A stretch of DNA of 64,000 bases from Argopecten irradians (Eukaryota > Mollusca > Bivalvia > Pectinida > Pectinidae): contig NC_091135.1 of NCBI RefSeq assembly GCF_041381155.1, positions 61,354,567 through 61,418,566 on the forward strand, read 5' to 3'. Position numbers and translations under genes: made by a program. The notes beneath the pieces were generated by a model that searched no databases, was not told where the DNA came from, and saw nothing but the letters and a program-made list of their open reading frames with translations. Below are positions 23,001 to 33,495 of the stretch, one piece after another (position 1 is the stretch's first letter; every line of letters starts with the position of its first letter).

Positions 23001-26000
23001 AGGCTTTGCCGAGTCATCTCGGCTTTCCGTGTCGAGCACCAAAATAAAACTTGTATTGTAAGATACTAATCGTGTATTCTGTTTATCCTGCAACTATTAT
23101 GGCATTCAAAACGAAAGCAAATTGACAGTTATTTACTTGGTTTCGCTTGAAGCGTGACGCTTCTTTGATGCGGAGGTAAATATTCATTCACTAAACCGAA
23201 TGAGAGTGTACTCCTTTTTACTGCCGTGGGAAATAAATAAGCGCATTCACAAACACCATCCGTAAATCCATTCAGTGTAATATATCACTGAAACAATATG
23301 AAAATACTCAAAAAACAATATATACCCGTTTAAAAATTACTTCGCAATACATACCTTTGCCATGAGCCAAGAAAAAAACCACACCGCCATACGAGATTTT
23401 GGATACCGTAAAAATGACGTCATTCCGATGAATGTGACGTCACGTTTTAGCGGGACTGAATGACGTTTCATTCACCGTAAGGTTCAAGTTCTGGGTCAAG
23501 TTAGAAAAAGTTCCGTCAGATATGGAACAAATTCACGTGATCGTATTGACGGATAAAGCATTTCGTATTGACGGATAAAGCACAAGTTTATCCGGCAGAA
23601 GTTATCGGTCAGTATGTGGGACAGTTGCAGGATAAATAAAGGTATAACATTAAATTGATCATCTGCACATGCATGTATATGCTTATTGACATTCAAATTA
23701 CGTCGAGAGTCCGTTCTGGTGTGTTGCCTATGAACAGTAATACATGTAGTACATATGTGTTTAAACTGACCCTGTGGTGTCGAAATGTAAGACACCTAGA
23801 TGCAGTACATGTCCAATTATTATTGAATGTAGTACATATGTGTTTAAAAATGGCTTGCATTTTACTGTAAAAGCAAACATGAATTGCAAATCGAAGTGTG
23901 TGATATATGCTATAATTTGTTCTCGTTGTGGTGATTTTTACATCGGCCAAACTAGTAATGAACTTAGAACACATATGACTGTTCATAGGCAACAAACAAG
24001 AACGGATTCTCTACGTAATTTGAATGTCAATAAACATATACATGCTTGTGCAGGTGATCAATTTAATGTTATACCTTTATATCAATTACATTCTTCAGAC
24101 ACGGTTTTGTTGGATAACAAAGAGAATCAGCTTATAAAAATATTAAAACCAACTCTCAATGGGCCATAATAGAAAATGGCGCAACTTTATATTATTGTTA
24201 TGTAAACGTGTGTACCTTGTGACGTCACGCTATTCGTGACGTTATTAATTCGTTCTTTTAAAAATAAACATATTTCTGAAGAGCCATCATGAAATGGTGA
24301 ATGTACAGGAGGAAAGTCTTTGACTTTTATTTTTTATATATATATATACATAGTTTTCTAGTAGGGCTGTAACGAGTATCCGAGTACTCGAGTATTCACG
24401 AATTATTGACAAAGATCGGATACGAATATTCGTTACTCCTGATATTAATGGATCGCGATCTTTCAAAAGCAAAAAATAATACCTTCTTTAATGCTGTCAT
24501 AGCTCAAAAATGTAAAGGAATGTACACTGATGTCTGAATGTCATCGATGTTTTCATTTTGAAGTAGACCGGAAGTACACAAGAGCTGCGTGAAGTAAAGC
24601 TAGCAACATGTTATTTTCGTATCCACGCTTCGTTGCAATGTTGTGAATTTTTCATAAAATAATAATGATAAAACATAATTTTTGAATTTTAGAGATGTAA
24701 AAGATTATTATCAATTTCGTTTTCATTACGGGTCGGAAATATGTAAAAATAAGAATATATTATATTAGGCTACCGCATGAGTACTGTAGATGTGAACCCC
24801 ATGTTAAGGCTAATTATGAGTCAAACTAAATTAACTAAACTAAATTAAATTGTAACTACCCTTATAGATTTCAAATATTTTTTTTCTTAATCTCTATGTT
24901 TTTCTGTATTTGACCAAAATAAAAGTAACAATAAAAATGTTTTGATATGGTGATTTATGCCTTACCATGATAATTTATGTACAGTGTACCATTCCACAGA
25001 TGGTTTGATTTTGATTCATGCCGTAATTGATGTGCAGTAGTATTTTTGAGATGACGTCATTTCAAAATTCAAATGATTTGATTTTTTTTACAGTTACAGT
25101 GACTGAATCCTGCTGTACTTCACCTGTAACTCTATTGCTTAATGATAAGGAATGTAAAATTGCTAAAAATGGTTTTATTATCAATCAAACATTTATCTAT
25201 ATATAAAACCATTATTGATTTATAAAATCAACAAAAACAGTTTTACTTCATTTGAATCTTTTTCTTGTACCTCACTGGTGATTCGTGGTCCGATCTGTGA
25301 ATCGTCAACCCTGAATCGTGGATCGGATCGGATCGCCACATGTTAGACAATCCACAGCCCTATTTTCTAGCAAGGATATAATATTACATCATATCTCTTC
25401 AAAATAGAATTATATGATTATTACCAACATTAGAGCTAAATTTACATGCTTGCACTTTATATCCACATATTGGCTCGAGCAAAGCTATTGTCTTGTTAAA
25501 GTACAGGAAAATCATGTCACAATGTCTCTAAATATATTGGATTGGCAATTAGTATATATGTATACAATATATGTACAAATTAAAAACATCAGAAACAAAT
25601 TATTTTTAATTCATCTTTTCTACTTAACATATACAGCATTCAGTGCCATTCACTGTATCTATTCTGCCTGAAATAACTTCTCTCGATGTCCGCCATTATG
25701 TTCATTTCCTTTATAGTGAAATTGAGTATAGTTTATGAGAGAAAGAAGTGATAATTTTTCATCCTAATACCCACTTCCAGCCATTCCATGGGCAGTGTGT
25801 TAGTTTGCACTGCTGACTAATCGGTTCATTTCATGTGACACATAAAGTTGGTAGAATGATAATCCATTGATTAACTAAAGTTTTATCATATCTTTCCTAG
25901 ACATTATCCAGGGCGTTTTCTCATTAACATGGGAAGGAGCATTTGATCTCATTTTGAAGAAATTTCAAGGTGTAAACTGCGTATTTTGGGGACTTTGGCA

Positions 26001-29000
26001 TAAATTTGATATACCGATAATTTCCATTGGGAAAGGGGTCCGTTATCGGCTCCAGAAAACTCTAGATCTGTTGTCGGTTAGATTACTGTTGACAATATAT
26101 ATTTTGTTGTTATTGAATATTGATTAATTTAGATAGATTATGTCAAATGATTTAAATAACTTTACATACTTTAATTTCAGTTATGCTGCAACCATTTGAA
26201 TATGATCCAACAGAAAGAAACAAGCACAAGTTTATGGTACAGACTCTTTTTGCACCAGATGGTCCCATAGAAAGCCAAGAAGAATTGGTATGTGTGGTTG
26301 AGATGCTCACAGAGGTTTTTATTTTTGTCTGAACTAAAAGAAATTCAAAGTATAAAGGCCACACAAAATTTGTGTACAATGAAAAAGAAAACAATTTTGT
26401 ATTACATTATATACAGAATTCAAATACTAGGTGAAAAAAAGTTTTTTTTAATTAATCTGTTCTGTGGATAACTTGTTTTTTCTTCTATCTTATACATCAT
26501 GTTGCTGAGTCATAGACAAAGATATAATTTGCATTAATATATGGATGATCTTGTTATTGATGCAGCCTTGTTTAGTTCATCGTATACTGAACTCTAACTA
26601 AAAGATATTTAATTTTAAGTGGAAGGAGGTTACACCTGAAAACCTCATGGACTCCAAATTGAAGTGTGTGTTTGAATTACCTGCAGATAACAGTCATATT
26701 GCTTCTCCATCAAGCGTAAGTTGATAAATTCATCTGATCAGTGACTTACATACTACGACGGTGTTTTAGCTCACTTGAGACTTTTTTTCTCCAAAAGTTC
26801 TGAAACAAATTCAATGAAATTAGGTTAATCATATTTGTGAATTATATGTCCCCCTCCCGCCTCCTTACCCTAGGGGACTGTGGGAGGGACCAAACGGGGT
26901 AAAATGGACTAAAATTTCAAAACTTTCTCAACTCACGGAAATGGTAGAATCAAATAATCTTCGTAAATTGAAGGGTCTAAGTCCCTTCACTTCACAAGTA
27001 ATATGAATTTCATAGCTCTGTGGTCCAAGATATTCCTCTTGGGGAGGGGGTCAAATTTATTATTATAACTTTTATAGGGGCCTGAGGGGTGGAACCAAAT
27101 GTGGTCAAATGACTAAAATTTCAAAAATCTTCTCAATTCACAAATGTGGTACAATCAAATACTTTTCATAGATAAAAGGGTCTTATGGCTATTTACCAAA
27201 ATTTGAATTTCTTTGCCCTAGGGTCTCCGATTTTTCCCTTAGGGAGTGGGTCAAATTCGCAGTATTTCATATAGGGATAACACATTTTTGAGCAATAAAT
27301 ATATTCGTTCACTTTCCATAGGAATCTTTGAATTTGTTGATGCTGCAATCAGTGGAAAAGAAACACCATTAATATTCATTTATTTGTTACTACAAAATTC
27401 TGGTAATTAATCTTATTCAGACTGCAAATAAAATTAAACAAAAACATTACAGGTAAGACAAATTATTACATGTCATAATCTTGGTCCAAATTTGACTTGC
27501 TGAAACATAATATATGAAGGTAAAATTTTAGAGGGAGCTTCTTTTATAATCTGGTAGTTCTGTTATAATACCATTCTGCCTTGGTAGTATACATTGTATT
27601 TGTATAAGCTTTGTTCATGGCAAATACAAAAATGTATTGAAATTGTAAAATATGTGCATGGAATGTGCCTCTATTGCTCTGCATTTTGTGGTGTTATTTT
27701 ATTTTTGAACAAACATGTCTTTGTTTCAATTTTGTGATACAACATAACAGAAAATAATGTTTCTTTGATAGGGCAACAAAGAATCTGAGGAGAAGCCATT
27801 AAAACCTGTCAAACAAGTTCAGCTAGAGAGCTCACCACCAACCAAAGTAATATAATAACTTCTTTGTAATGCATTCTCTAAATATAGTGTTTTAAGTCTC
27901 AGTTGACCTATTATTAATACCTTTTGGCTGATGCCCATCATGTATATTAGACCTGCAGCATCCTGAAATGAACTACTACCATGTTTATTTATAGAAATGG
28001 TCTTAATTTTAATCCAGGGTCAAATAAAAAAAATCTGACAGTACCAAGAGATTTAGAGACCAGAAAATTATATTCATTTTACGTAATTCAAATAAATGAC
28101 TTAAACCTTTTCAAATAAATGACTTTAATCTTCAGTCCATAGGTTTTAGTGGCACAGTCAAGTATGCCAAAACATTAAAATTTATTCAGACATTGTAATT
28201 CCCGCTAAATTTTAGCATGATAACACAACATTTAGTACTCAAAAACTAAATCCTTCCTGGCGAACTGGAGAATAAACTCTGAGATTGTGTAAAAAATGTA
28301 AAGGTCTTGAATCCTTTGTTTTAATTAACAGTGTTGTTATTGAGAAAATGGTAGGACAGAACGAAAACTTTCAGATATCAAAGAATAAAGTATGGTAACT
28401 ATGGTAAAACAATTTACTTGAAATTTTTGTCACTACAAACAAAATACTCAAAAATTAAATCAACAAATGCAAAGATTTTATGCTCATAGATCTTAGAGTT
28501 CAACTGTACTTTTTATTTTAATTACAGGCAACAAGTCAAGATGCAGAGTTACGTAAAGCCCTGGAAGATAAACACAAATTAGAGAAGGACGTACAAGGTC
28601 TAAGGGATGAAATTAGCACTCTAAAGGTAAATCTGGATTCAAAGTATTATGATTTGGTCATCATTGTGTGTCCCCATTGGGAACCAGGAGAGGGGGATAA
28701 TAGGTTTTTGAATTGTGTCTGTCAATTCAACCTGTCTAGGCTATATCTTTTATTATCCCTTTATACAAATATACAAATGGGTTCCGTACGTACGTACGTA
28801 CGAATGGTTTCCGGAGCATAACTCTAAAACCAGTAGAGATATTTCCACGAAACTTCATACACACATTGGTCTTATGGTCTAGTAGTGCCTTTTGCTATTT
28901 TTAGGTTTTCACTTTTTGTACTTTTTAGCCCACCATCAACAGATGAACGTTAGCAATTCTTGTTACCGCTATTTCTCAGAATGTACTAAAGGGATGTTTC

Positions 29001-32000
29001 TCAAATTTCATATGTAGGTTCCCCTAGGGCCCTAGTTGTGCATATTGTATTTTGGGACCAATCGGTCAACAAAATGGCCGCCAGGCAGCCATCTTGGATT
29101 TTGATAGTTAAAGTTTGTTACCGCTATTTCTCAGAATGTACTGAAGGGATCTTTCTCAAATTTCACATGTAAGTTCCCCTAGGGGCCTAGTTGTGCATAT
29201 TGCATTTTGGGACCAATCGGTTAACAAGATGGCCGACAGGCAGCCATCTTGGATTTTGACAATTGAAGTTTGTTACCGCTATTTCTCAGAAAGTACTGAA
29301 GGGATCTGTCTCAAATTGCATGTGCAGGTTCCCCTAGGGGCCTAGTTGTGCATATTGCATTTTGGGACCGATCGATGAACAAGATGGCCGACAGGCCGCC
29401 ATCTTGGATTTTGACAATTGAACTTTGTTACAGCTATTTCTCAGAAAGTACTGAAGGGATCTGTCTCAAATTGCATGTGCAGATTCCCCTAGGGGTCTAG
29501 TTGTGCATATTGCATTTTGGGACCGATTGATTAACAAGATGGCCGACAGGCCGCCATCTTGGATTTTGATAGTTAAAGCTTGTTACCACTATTTGTCAGA
29601 AAGTACTCAAGGGATCTGTATCAAATTGCATGTGCAGGTTCCCCTAGGGGTCTAGTTGTGCATATTGCATTTTCAGACCCATCGGTGAACAAGATGGCCG
29701 ACAGGACGCCATCTTGGATTTTGATAATTGAAGCTTGTTACCACTATTTCTTAGAAAGTACTGAAGGGATCTGTCTGAAATTTCATGTGCAGGTTCCCCT
29801 AGGTCTCTGGTTATGCATATTGCATTTTGGTACCGATCAGTGAACAAGATGGCCGACAGAACGCCATCTTGGATTTTGACAATTGAAGTTTTTTTCCGCT
29901 ATGTCTAAGAATGTACTGAAGGGATCTGTCTCAAATTGTATGTGCAGGTTCTTCTAGGGGTCTAGTTGTGCATATTGCATTTTAGGACCGATCGGTGAAC
30001 AAGATGGCCGACAGGTAGCCATCAAGGATTTTGATAATAAAAGTTTGTTACCGTTAGAGCTGTTATCGTAGAGAAAATGTGCATCGCGATATCGTCAAAA
30101 TTTGACGATATCGTCACGATAATATCGCGATTTTTGCCGAGTAAAATATAAAAGGAATTTATGGAAATATAAGTCATGTTTGGGGGACCAATCATGAAAG
30201 TACAATAAAGAGTGTAATTTGTAAATAAATAAAGTGAAACATTCATCAAAACTAGGGCTGTCACGGGTACTAAATTTTGTCCCTGGGTTCCTGAATTTTA
30301 GTACCCGACCCGTACCCGAGTACTCGACACAGATCTACTGCTTTAGTAACAAATTGGGTTACGTTGTGTTTGTTGTTTGGAAAGATTGGTTGATCGACGG
30401 AGATTCGATGAAATCATATGTGAGTTCAGTAAAGATAGCTTCAGTCGTTAAGTGTCTACTTCATTTCTATTTGACTTTCATAATTGCTAATGAGCTGCCG
30501 TAAAGTGTCAGTCTAGCCAGCGTGTCTGTAGCTATACCAGTCCCAGAGGAAATGTTTTTGCACATGCGCAACAGGAAGTACTACATTCGGACGGTCTCTT
30601 GTGTTATCCGATATCACTATAGTGTGACCTATTTAAGTGCACATGTCCGTCAAGTAGGCCTAGATTGTTCTCGCATCAAAAGACGGTAATGAGAATTAAA
30701 ATGTATTGAAAAGATAAGGTTTCATCCTTGGTGAGTGAAAACAAATACAAATGAGTTGGATTTTCTAATACTTTTGATATAAGTTCTAGACTTGTTTACG
30801 TACATCCAGACGAATTGTCCTATTTTGACGGGTACCCTGGTACACATTTTTTGACCCGGTTACAACCCCAACCCGACCCGTAACCGGGTACTCGTAACAA
30901 CCCTAATCAAAACAAACGTTTATTTGTGATACTTTTAATTAGATGTTTGTTTACAAGTCAATCAGATTCTGTCCGTGTCCGACAGTGCAATGTTTTTGTT
31001 TCCTTTCCAACTAACACATGATGGGTTACGGCTGACGACAATATCGTAGATATAACTTTTTTAACGATATCGTCGTCTCTTCTCTACAATCGTGATATAT
31101 CGCGATGCCGATATATGATAACAGCTCTAGTTACCGTTATATATCTCAGAAAGCAGTCAAAGGATCTTTCTGAAATTTCATGTGTAGTAATATGTAGTAA
31201 AAGCTTGAAAAGCAGAGAAAAGATCCCTCTTGCCTTTGTCAGACAAAGATCGTTCTTAGGTGGGCGCCAAGATCCCTCTGGGATCTCTTGTTTCTGTAAC
31301 CATGGAAACATTGCTGAAAATATAATATTTTTGTACCAGGTTCGTTTCCGCAACATAACTGGAAAACCGGTTGAGATATATGCATGGAACTCCATAGGCA
31401 CATTAGTCTTATGGTCTAGTAGTGCCTTTTGCTATTTTAAGGTTTTCACTTTTTGTACTTTTTTCTGTAACCATGGATACATTGCTGAAAATGGCAGATT
31501 TTTGTGTAAGAATCGTTTCCGGAGCACAACTCTAAAACCAGCAGAGATATTTCCATGAAACTTCATAGACACATTGGTCTTATGGTCTAGTAGTGCCTTT
31601 TGCTATTTTTAGGTGTTCACTTTTTGTGCTTTTTTCTGTAACCATAGAAACATTGCTGAAAATATATTTTTGTAGCGGGTTCATTTCCCGAGCATAACTC
31701 TAAAACCAGCAAAGATATTTCCACGAAACTTCATAGACACATTCTTTTTATGGTCTAGTAGTACCTTTTGCTATTTTTAGGTTTTCATTTTTTGCACTTT
31801 TTCCGTTACCATGGAAACATTGCTGAAAATATCATGGTAAATGGTAAATGTTACTTTGCAAAACTCCACCCATCTTTGTGTATATAGTCTAATATAAATG
31901 TCAAGGCTGTATACCTGATTCAACAATTGCAGCCCCGCTCTACTTGAATTATACTCCATCTTTCTTTAGCTCAACTTCCTTTTTTTTGGTTTTTTTTTCA

Positions 32001-33495
32001 TACACATAAGTCTCCACAATCAAACTTACTTCAGCTTTGATATCTCCATTGGCGGGGGATCTGAATGACTATGTCCTTGTACTAAATGGCTTTGAATCTT
32101 TATACTTGATATCGGTATGTGGGTTCTCCTAGGTGGTATGTTAAAACTAGTTCACTGTGACTTATATTTGACCTTTGACCTTATTTGTATAAAAGAAAAG
32201 CTTCTCCAAGCTATATCTCTTATAGAACGAATACACGTACCTGGCCTACTATAACTTTTGGCCGGGTACGAAATGGTGCCTATGTGTCTTAGTGGAGCAC
32301 TGCCTCAGAAAATCACGCATAACTTTCTATACTTTTTTGTGGGTTTCCAATTATTTCATGGGTATGTATGCATTTATATATTATTTTTATCCAAAACAAT
32401 CATAACGGCCATTCTTAATATCTACTGTACCATTCACAAGACGTCAAGTTTTGTAGACTTGTCGTATTTTTTCTTTCGAAAGAACCATCATATTTATATG
32501 TGAAACAAAAAATGTCACGCTGTGAATTTAATATTGCATGCGGTTCAGTTTTATTGCCTGGTAGGTAAGTGATATAAAACACGTAGTGCATACAAACTTT
32601 TTAATAATGGTTTGCGCAATCATTATTTTTGAATTGCTCAATTAGCAGTAATAGGCACCAATTGAAGCTCTAGACGACACCATTATCTGTCAAAAAGCCT
32701 TTTGAGCTACAATATTGCAACTATATCTCCTATACTATAAAGCCTTAAAACTATTTTCTATATGTGGGTCCACCATGGTGAGATGGTGTGTAGCATATAA
32801 AAACTATGTTACTGTGACCTATAATTTTATCTCAATTTCAATCAAGCTTGTGTAATATTGTGAGACATAAGGTGAGGGACTTAAATAGATGAATTAGCTT
32901 GTTAACTTTATTCTGCCTCCGGCAATCACCAGTTTCTATTTCATTTGTATTCTGTTTTTCTTGAATAGTAAAAGTGAGATAATTAGGCCTCACCATACCA
33001 GGCCTAAGCCATGCTAAGGTACTCTGTATCATGTTTGTCCATATCTGAATCGCCTTTAATGAGTATTTAATTATCAACCTTTTCAAAATCAAAGGCAACT
33101 GTGTGTGAAATCATTTGTTATGTACATGTGTAGATGTATGCTAGTTCAAATAACTTCAAGTATAACTGCTGCTTTATGGTCTGAAGTTTAATCCCAAATT
33201 ATTTTGCTTTTGATAATGGTATTTGGTGTTAAATATTGTTGTTGTATATATTATATAGGTCAAGATGGTCATAGTGTTAGTGTGGCTTATAGTCATATTG
33301 TAATACAGCTAATTTTCTCCACAGGAAAATGAGGTGCGCCTACGGAAGGTTGCCATGTCGGACACAGTGAAGTCTACCCCAACGCCAGCCCCAGTGTCAT
33401 CGTCGTCCCAAGCTCAGACCCTGAACCTTCCTCCAGTTGTCTACCTTATTGCTGCAGTTGTGATAGGAATTATCATCGGCAAGTTAATACTGTAG
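17003..33495 (+). CDS. VAPB: VAMP-associated protein (VAPA/VAPB), ER contact-site receptor, seven exons
   Basis: Exons 17003-17057, 22338-22490, 26181-26287, 26620-26715, 27772-27846, 28528-28626, 33325-33495. All have GT/AG ends and the phases agree, giving 756 nt and 251 residues (human VAPA 249, VAPB 243). The MSP domain (about 5-125) begins [20 protein letters not shown], contains [15 protein letters not shown] and [11 protein letters not shown], and ends KCVFELP. P55 equals human VAPB P56 (P56S causes ALS8); K86 and M88 equal the FFAT-binding K87/M89. A coiled coil lies at about 165-205 and a C-terminal anchor at 233-251 ([19 protein letters not shown], with GxxxG). VAP sits in the ER membrane and binds FFAT motifs of lipid-transfer proteins at contact sites. 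Introns 1, 2 and 6 are full of repeats. It is closest to the VAPA/B ancestor, so the B symbol is a convenience. Confidence 0.95.
17240..17855. other. VAP intron 1, AT-rich, nothing recognised
   Basis: Contains a (TA)n microsatellite at about 17655-17680 and no supported gene. Confidence 0.4.
17860..18429. mobile_element. hAT-like non-autonomous element without clear TSD
   Basis: Left end TGGAGCTGAAACGAATAG and right end ATTCGTTTCAGCTCTA are inverted; AATATTCG and TATTCG words recur inside. The 8 bases on each side (GACCTAGA / GAAAAGCT) do not match, so this copy is old or its ends have changed. Non-coding; VAP intron 1. Confidence 0.6.
18431..18510 (+). mobile_element. tRNA-derived SINE head (degenerate)
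   Basis: A tRNA-like stretch: TTAATCAGCAGAGCATC resembles a D-arm/A box, GGCTATAATG an anticodon region, and AGGGTTCCAAACCTG a T-arm/B box (consensus GGTTCGANTCC). The acceptor stem does not pair, so it is not a working tRNA gene. It abuts the hAT-like element. A SINE head is the best explanation. Confidence 0.5.
18745..19355 (+). repeat. Tandem-core interspersed element (family C)
   Basis: About three and a half tandem copies of a ~150-bp unit with GTAACCAAATTTGGCCACAA and AACTTGTATAAATTTTGGCT. They are bordered on the left by GGGCCGGTGAGCTTATGTCC with a short CCATCC/CCGTCC tract, and on the right by CAGGTGAGCGATACAAGCCC. The GGTGAGC words near both ends and the tandem core give it the same layout as families A and B. 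Non-coding; VAP intron 1. Confidence 0.7.
19615..20005 (-). mobile_element. tRNA-derived SINE, full-length-looking, reverse orientation
   Basis: Read on the - strand it starts GGCCTTGAGTTGAGCGTTCG (A-box-like) with GGGTTCTGTCC (B-box-like) ~30 bases on. It ends GGCTGTTAATAGGACGTTAA followed by an A/C-rich tail (AATAATCAAACAAAC). The same tail sequence class ends the other SINE family at 39085 and 56113. A fragment also lies near 2055-2120. Confidence 0.65.
20259..21201. mobile_element. hAT-type non-autonomous element, perfect 8-bp TSD
   Basis: TIRs TAGGGCTGCCGCGGT (left) and ATCGCGGCAGCCCTA (right), flanked by CTAATTAA at 20251-20258 and 21202-21209. Subterminal regions are rich in TATTGCAATA and CGATATATT words. 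No transposase frame. VAP intron 1. Confidence 0.92.
21210..22337. other. VAP intron 1, right part, nothing recognised
   Basis: AT-rich, no repeat with clear ends and no supported gene. Confidence 0.4.
22849..24335 (+). mobile_element. Penelope-like element fragment with GIY-YIG endonuclease, inverted-repeat arrangement
   Basis: The frame 23774-24169 encodes a cysteine-rich linker (CKTPRCSTC) followed by a GIY-YIG domain ([39 protein letters not shown]) and the end [12 protein letters not shown], typical of the C-terminal endonuclease of Penelope-like elements. No reverse transcriptase is present. The piece is palindromic at two scales: 22849-22924 is the inverse of 24253-24335, and 23641-23737 is the inverse of about 23977-24075. 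It therefore reads as two truncated copies head to head, the left one carrying extra inserted DNA (22925-23640). It looks broken. VAP intron 2. Confidence 0.7.
22931..23080. repeat. Near-perfect foldback, ~68-bp arms
   Basis: AGAATACATGGTTAGTATCT on the left pairs with AGATACTAATCGTGTATTCT on the right. The inner stem GGAAAGCCGAGATGAC / GTCATCTCGGCTTTCC is perfect around a 13-base loop. It adjoins a stretch bordered by TTTATCCTGCAACT (about 23083) and AGTTGCAGGATAAA (about 23622), which looks like another TIR element. Confidence 0.75.
24362..25362. mobile_element. hAT-type non-autonomous element, perfect 8-bp TSD
   Basis: Begins TAGGGCTGTAACGAGTAT and ends GACAATCCACAGCCCTA, flanked on both sides by TTTTCTAG (24354-24361 and 25363-25370). 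AT-rich interior with GGATCGGATC words near the right end; no transposase. VAP intron 2. Confidence 0.92.
25371..26180. other. VAP intron 2, right part, nothing recognised
   Basis: AT-rich sequence, no supported feature apart from the exon 3 acceptor at its end. Confidence 0.4.
26764..27290. repeat. Tandem-core repeat, about two ~190-bp units
   Basis: Two and a half diverged units share GGACTAAAATTTCAAAA/TGACTAAAATTTCAAAAA, CTTTCTCAACTCAC, GGTAGAATCAAATA and GGGAGGGGGTCAAAT. The left border TTTTAGCTCACTTGAG resembles the borders of family C. VAP intron 4. Confidence 0.6.
30055..31129. mobile_element. hAT-type element inserted in family B, perfect 8-bp TSD
   Basis: TIRs TAGAGCTGTTATCG and TGATAACAGCTCTA; target duplication GTTACCGT at 30047-30054 and 31130-31137. 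Subterminal palindromes include GATATCGTC and ATCGCGAT. About 414 bp without the element nested inside it. VAP intron 6. Confidence 0.93.
30253..30905. mobile_element. hAT-type element nested in another hAT element, perfect 8-bp TSD
   Basis: TIRs TAGGGCTGTCACGGGTACT and AGTACCCGGTTAC...AACCCTA type (right end GTACTCGTAACAACCCTA), flanked by ATCAAAAC at 30245-30252 and 30906-30913. Rich in CCCGACCCGTA words near both ends. No transposase. Confidence 0.93.
32086..33324. other. VAP intron 6, right part
   Basis: AT-rich. A ~30-base word TTTGAGCTACAATATTGCA at about 32700 also occurs at about 1856, indicating another low-copy repeat. No gene seen. Confidence 0.4.

Larger units (their letters stand above)
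28926..31290 (-). repeat. Tandem-core element family B, inserted in family A
   Basis: Begins TAGCCCACCATC (the hairpin arm seen whole at 754-781) and runs through about seven ~155-bp units carrying GGCCGACAGG, CCATCTTGGATTTTGA and GTTCCCCTAGGG. It ends after GGCGCCAAGATCCCTCTGGG at about 31290. Orientation is opposite to the copy at 1-785. It is itself interrupted at 30055-31129. Confidence 0.8.
28741..32085 (-). repeat. Tandem-core element family A, split by nested insertions
   Basis: Outer parts 28741-28925 and 31291-32085 are one family-A element in reverse orientation. The right end (TTATTATCCC, CAAATGGGTTCCGT, an ACGT-type microsatellite) is at 28741, the tandem ~171-bp units (ATTTTTAGGTTTTCACTTTT, TCTGTAACCATGGAAACATT) follow, and the left end (TTGGCGGGGGATCTGAATGA) is near 32085. 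The interruption falls inside the word CTTTTTGTACTTTTT/CTGTAACC, which is continuous in other units. An almost matching copy, in the opposite direction, lies at 41770-43110. Confidence 0.8.

Noticed and set aside
31777-31959. Conserved 60-residue frame also found at 41890-42072
   Set aside because: The conservation is that of the family-A repeat left end, present in opposite orientation at the two places, not of a gene.
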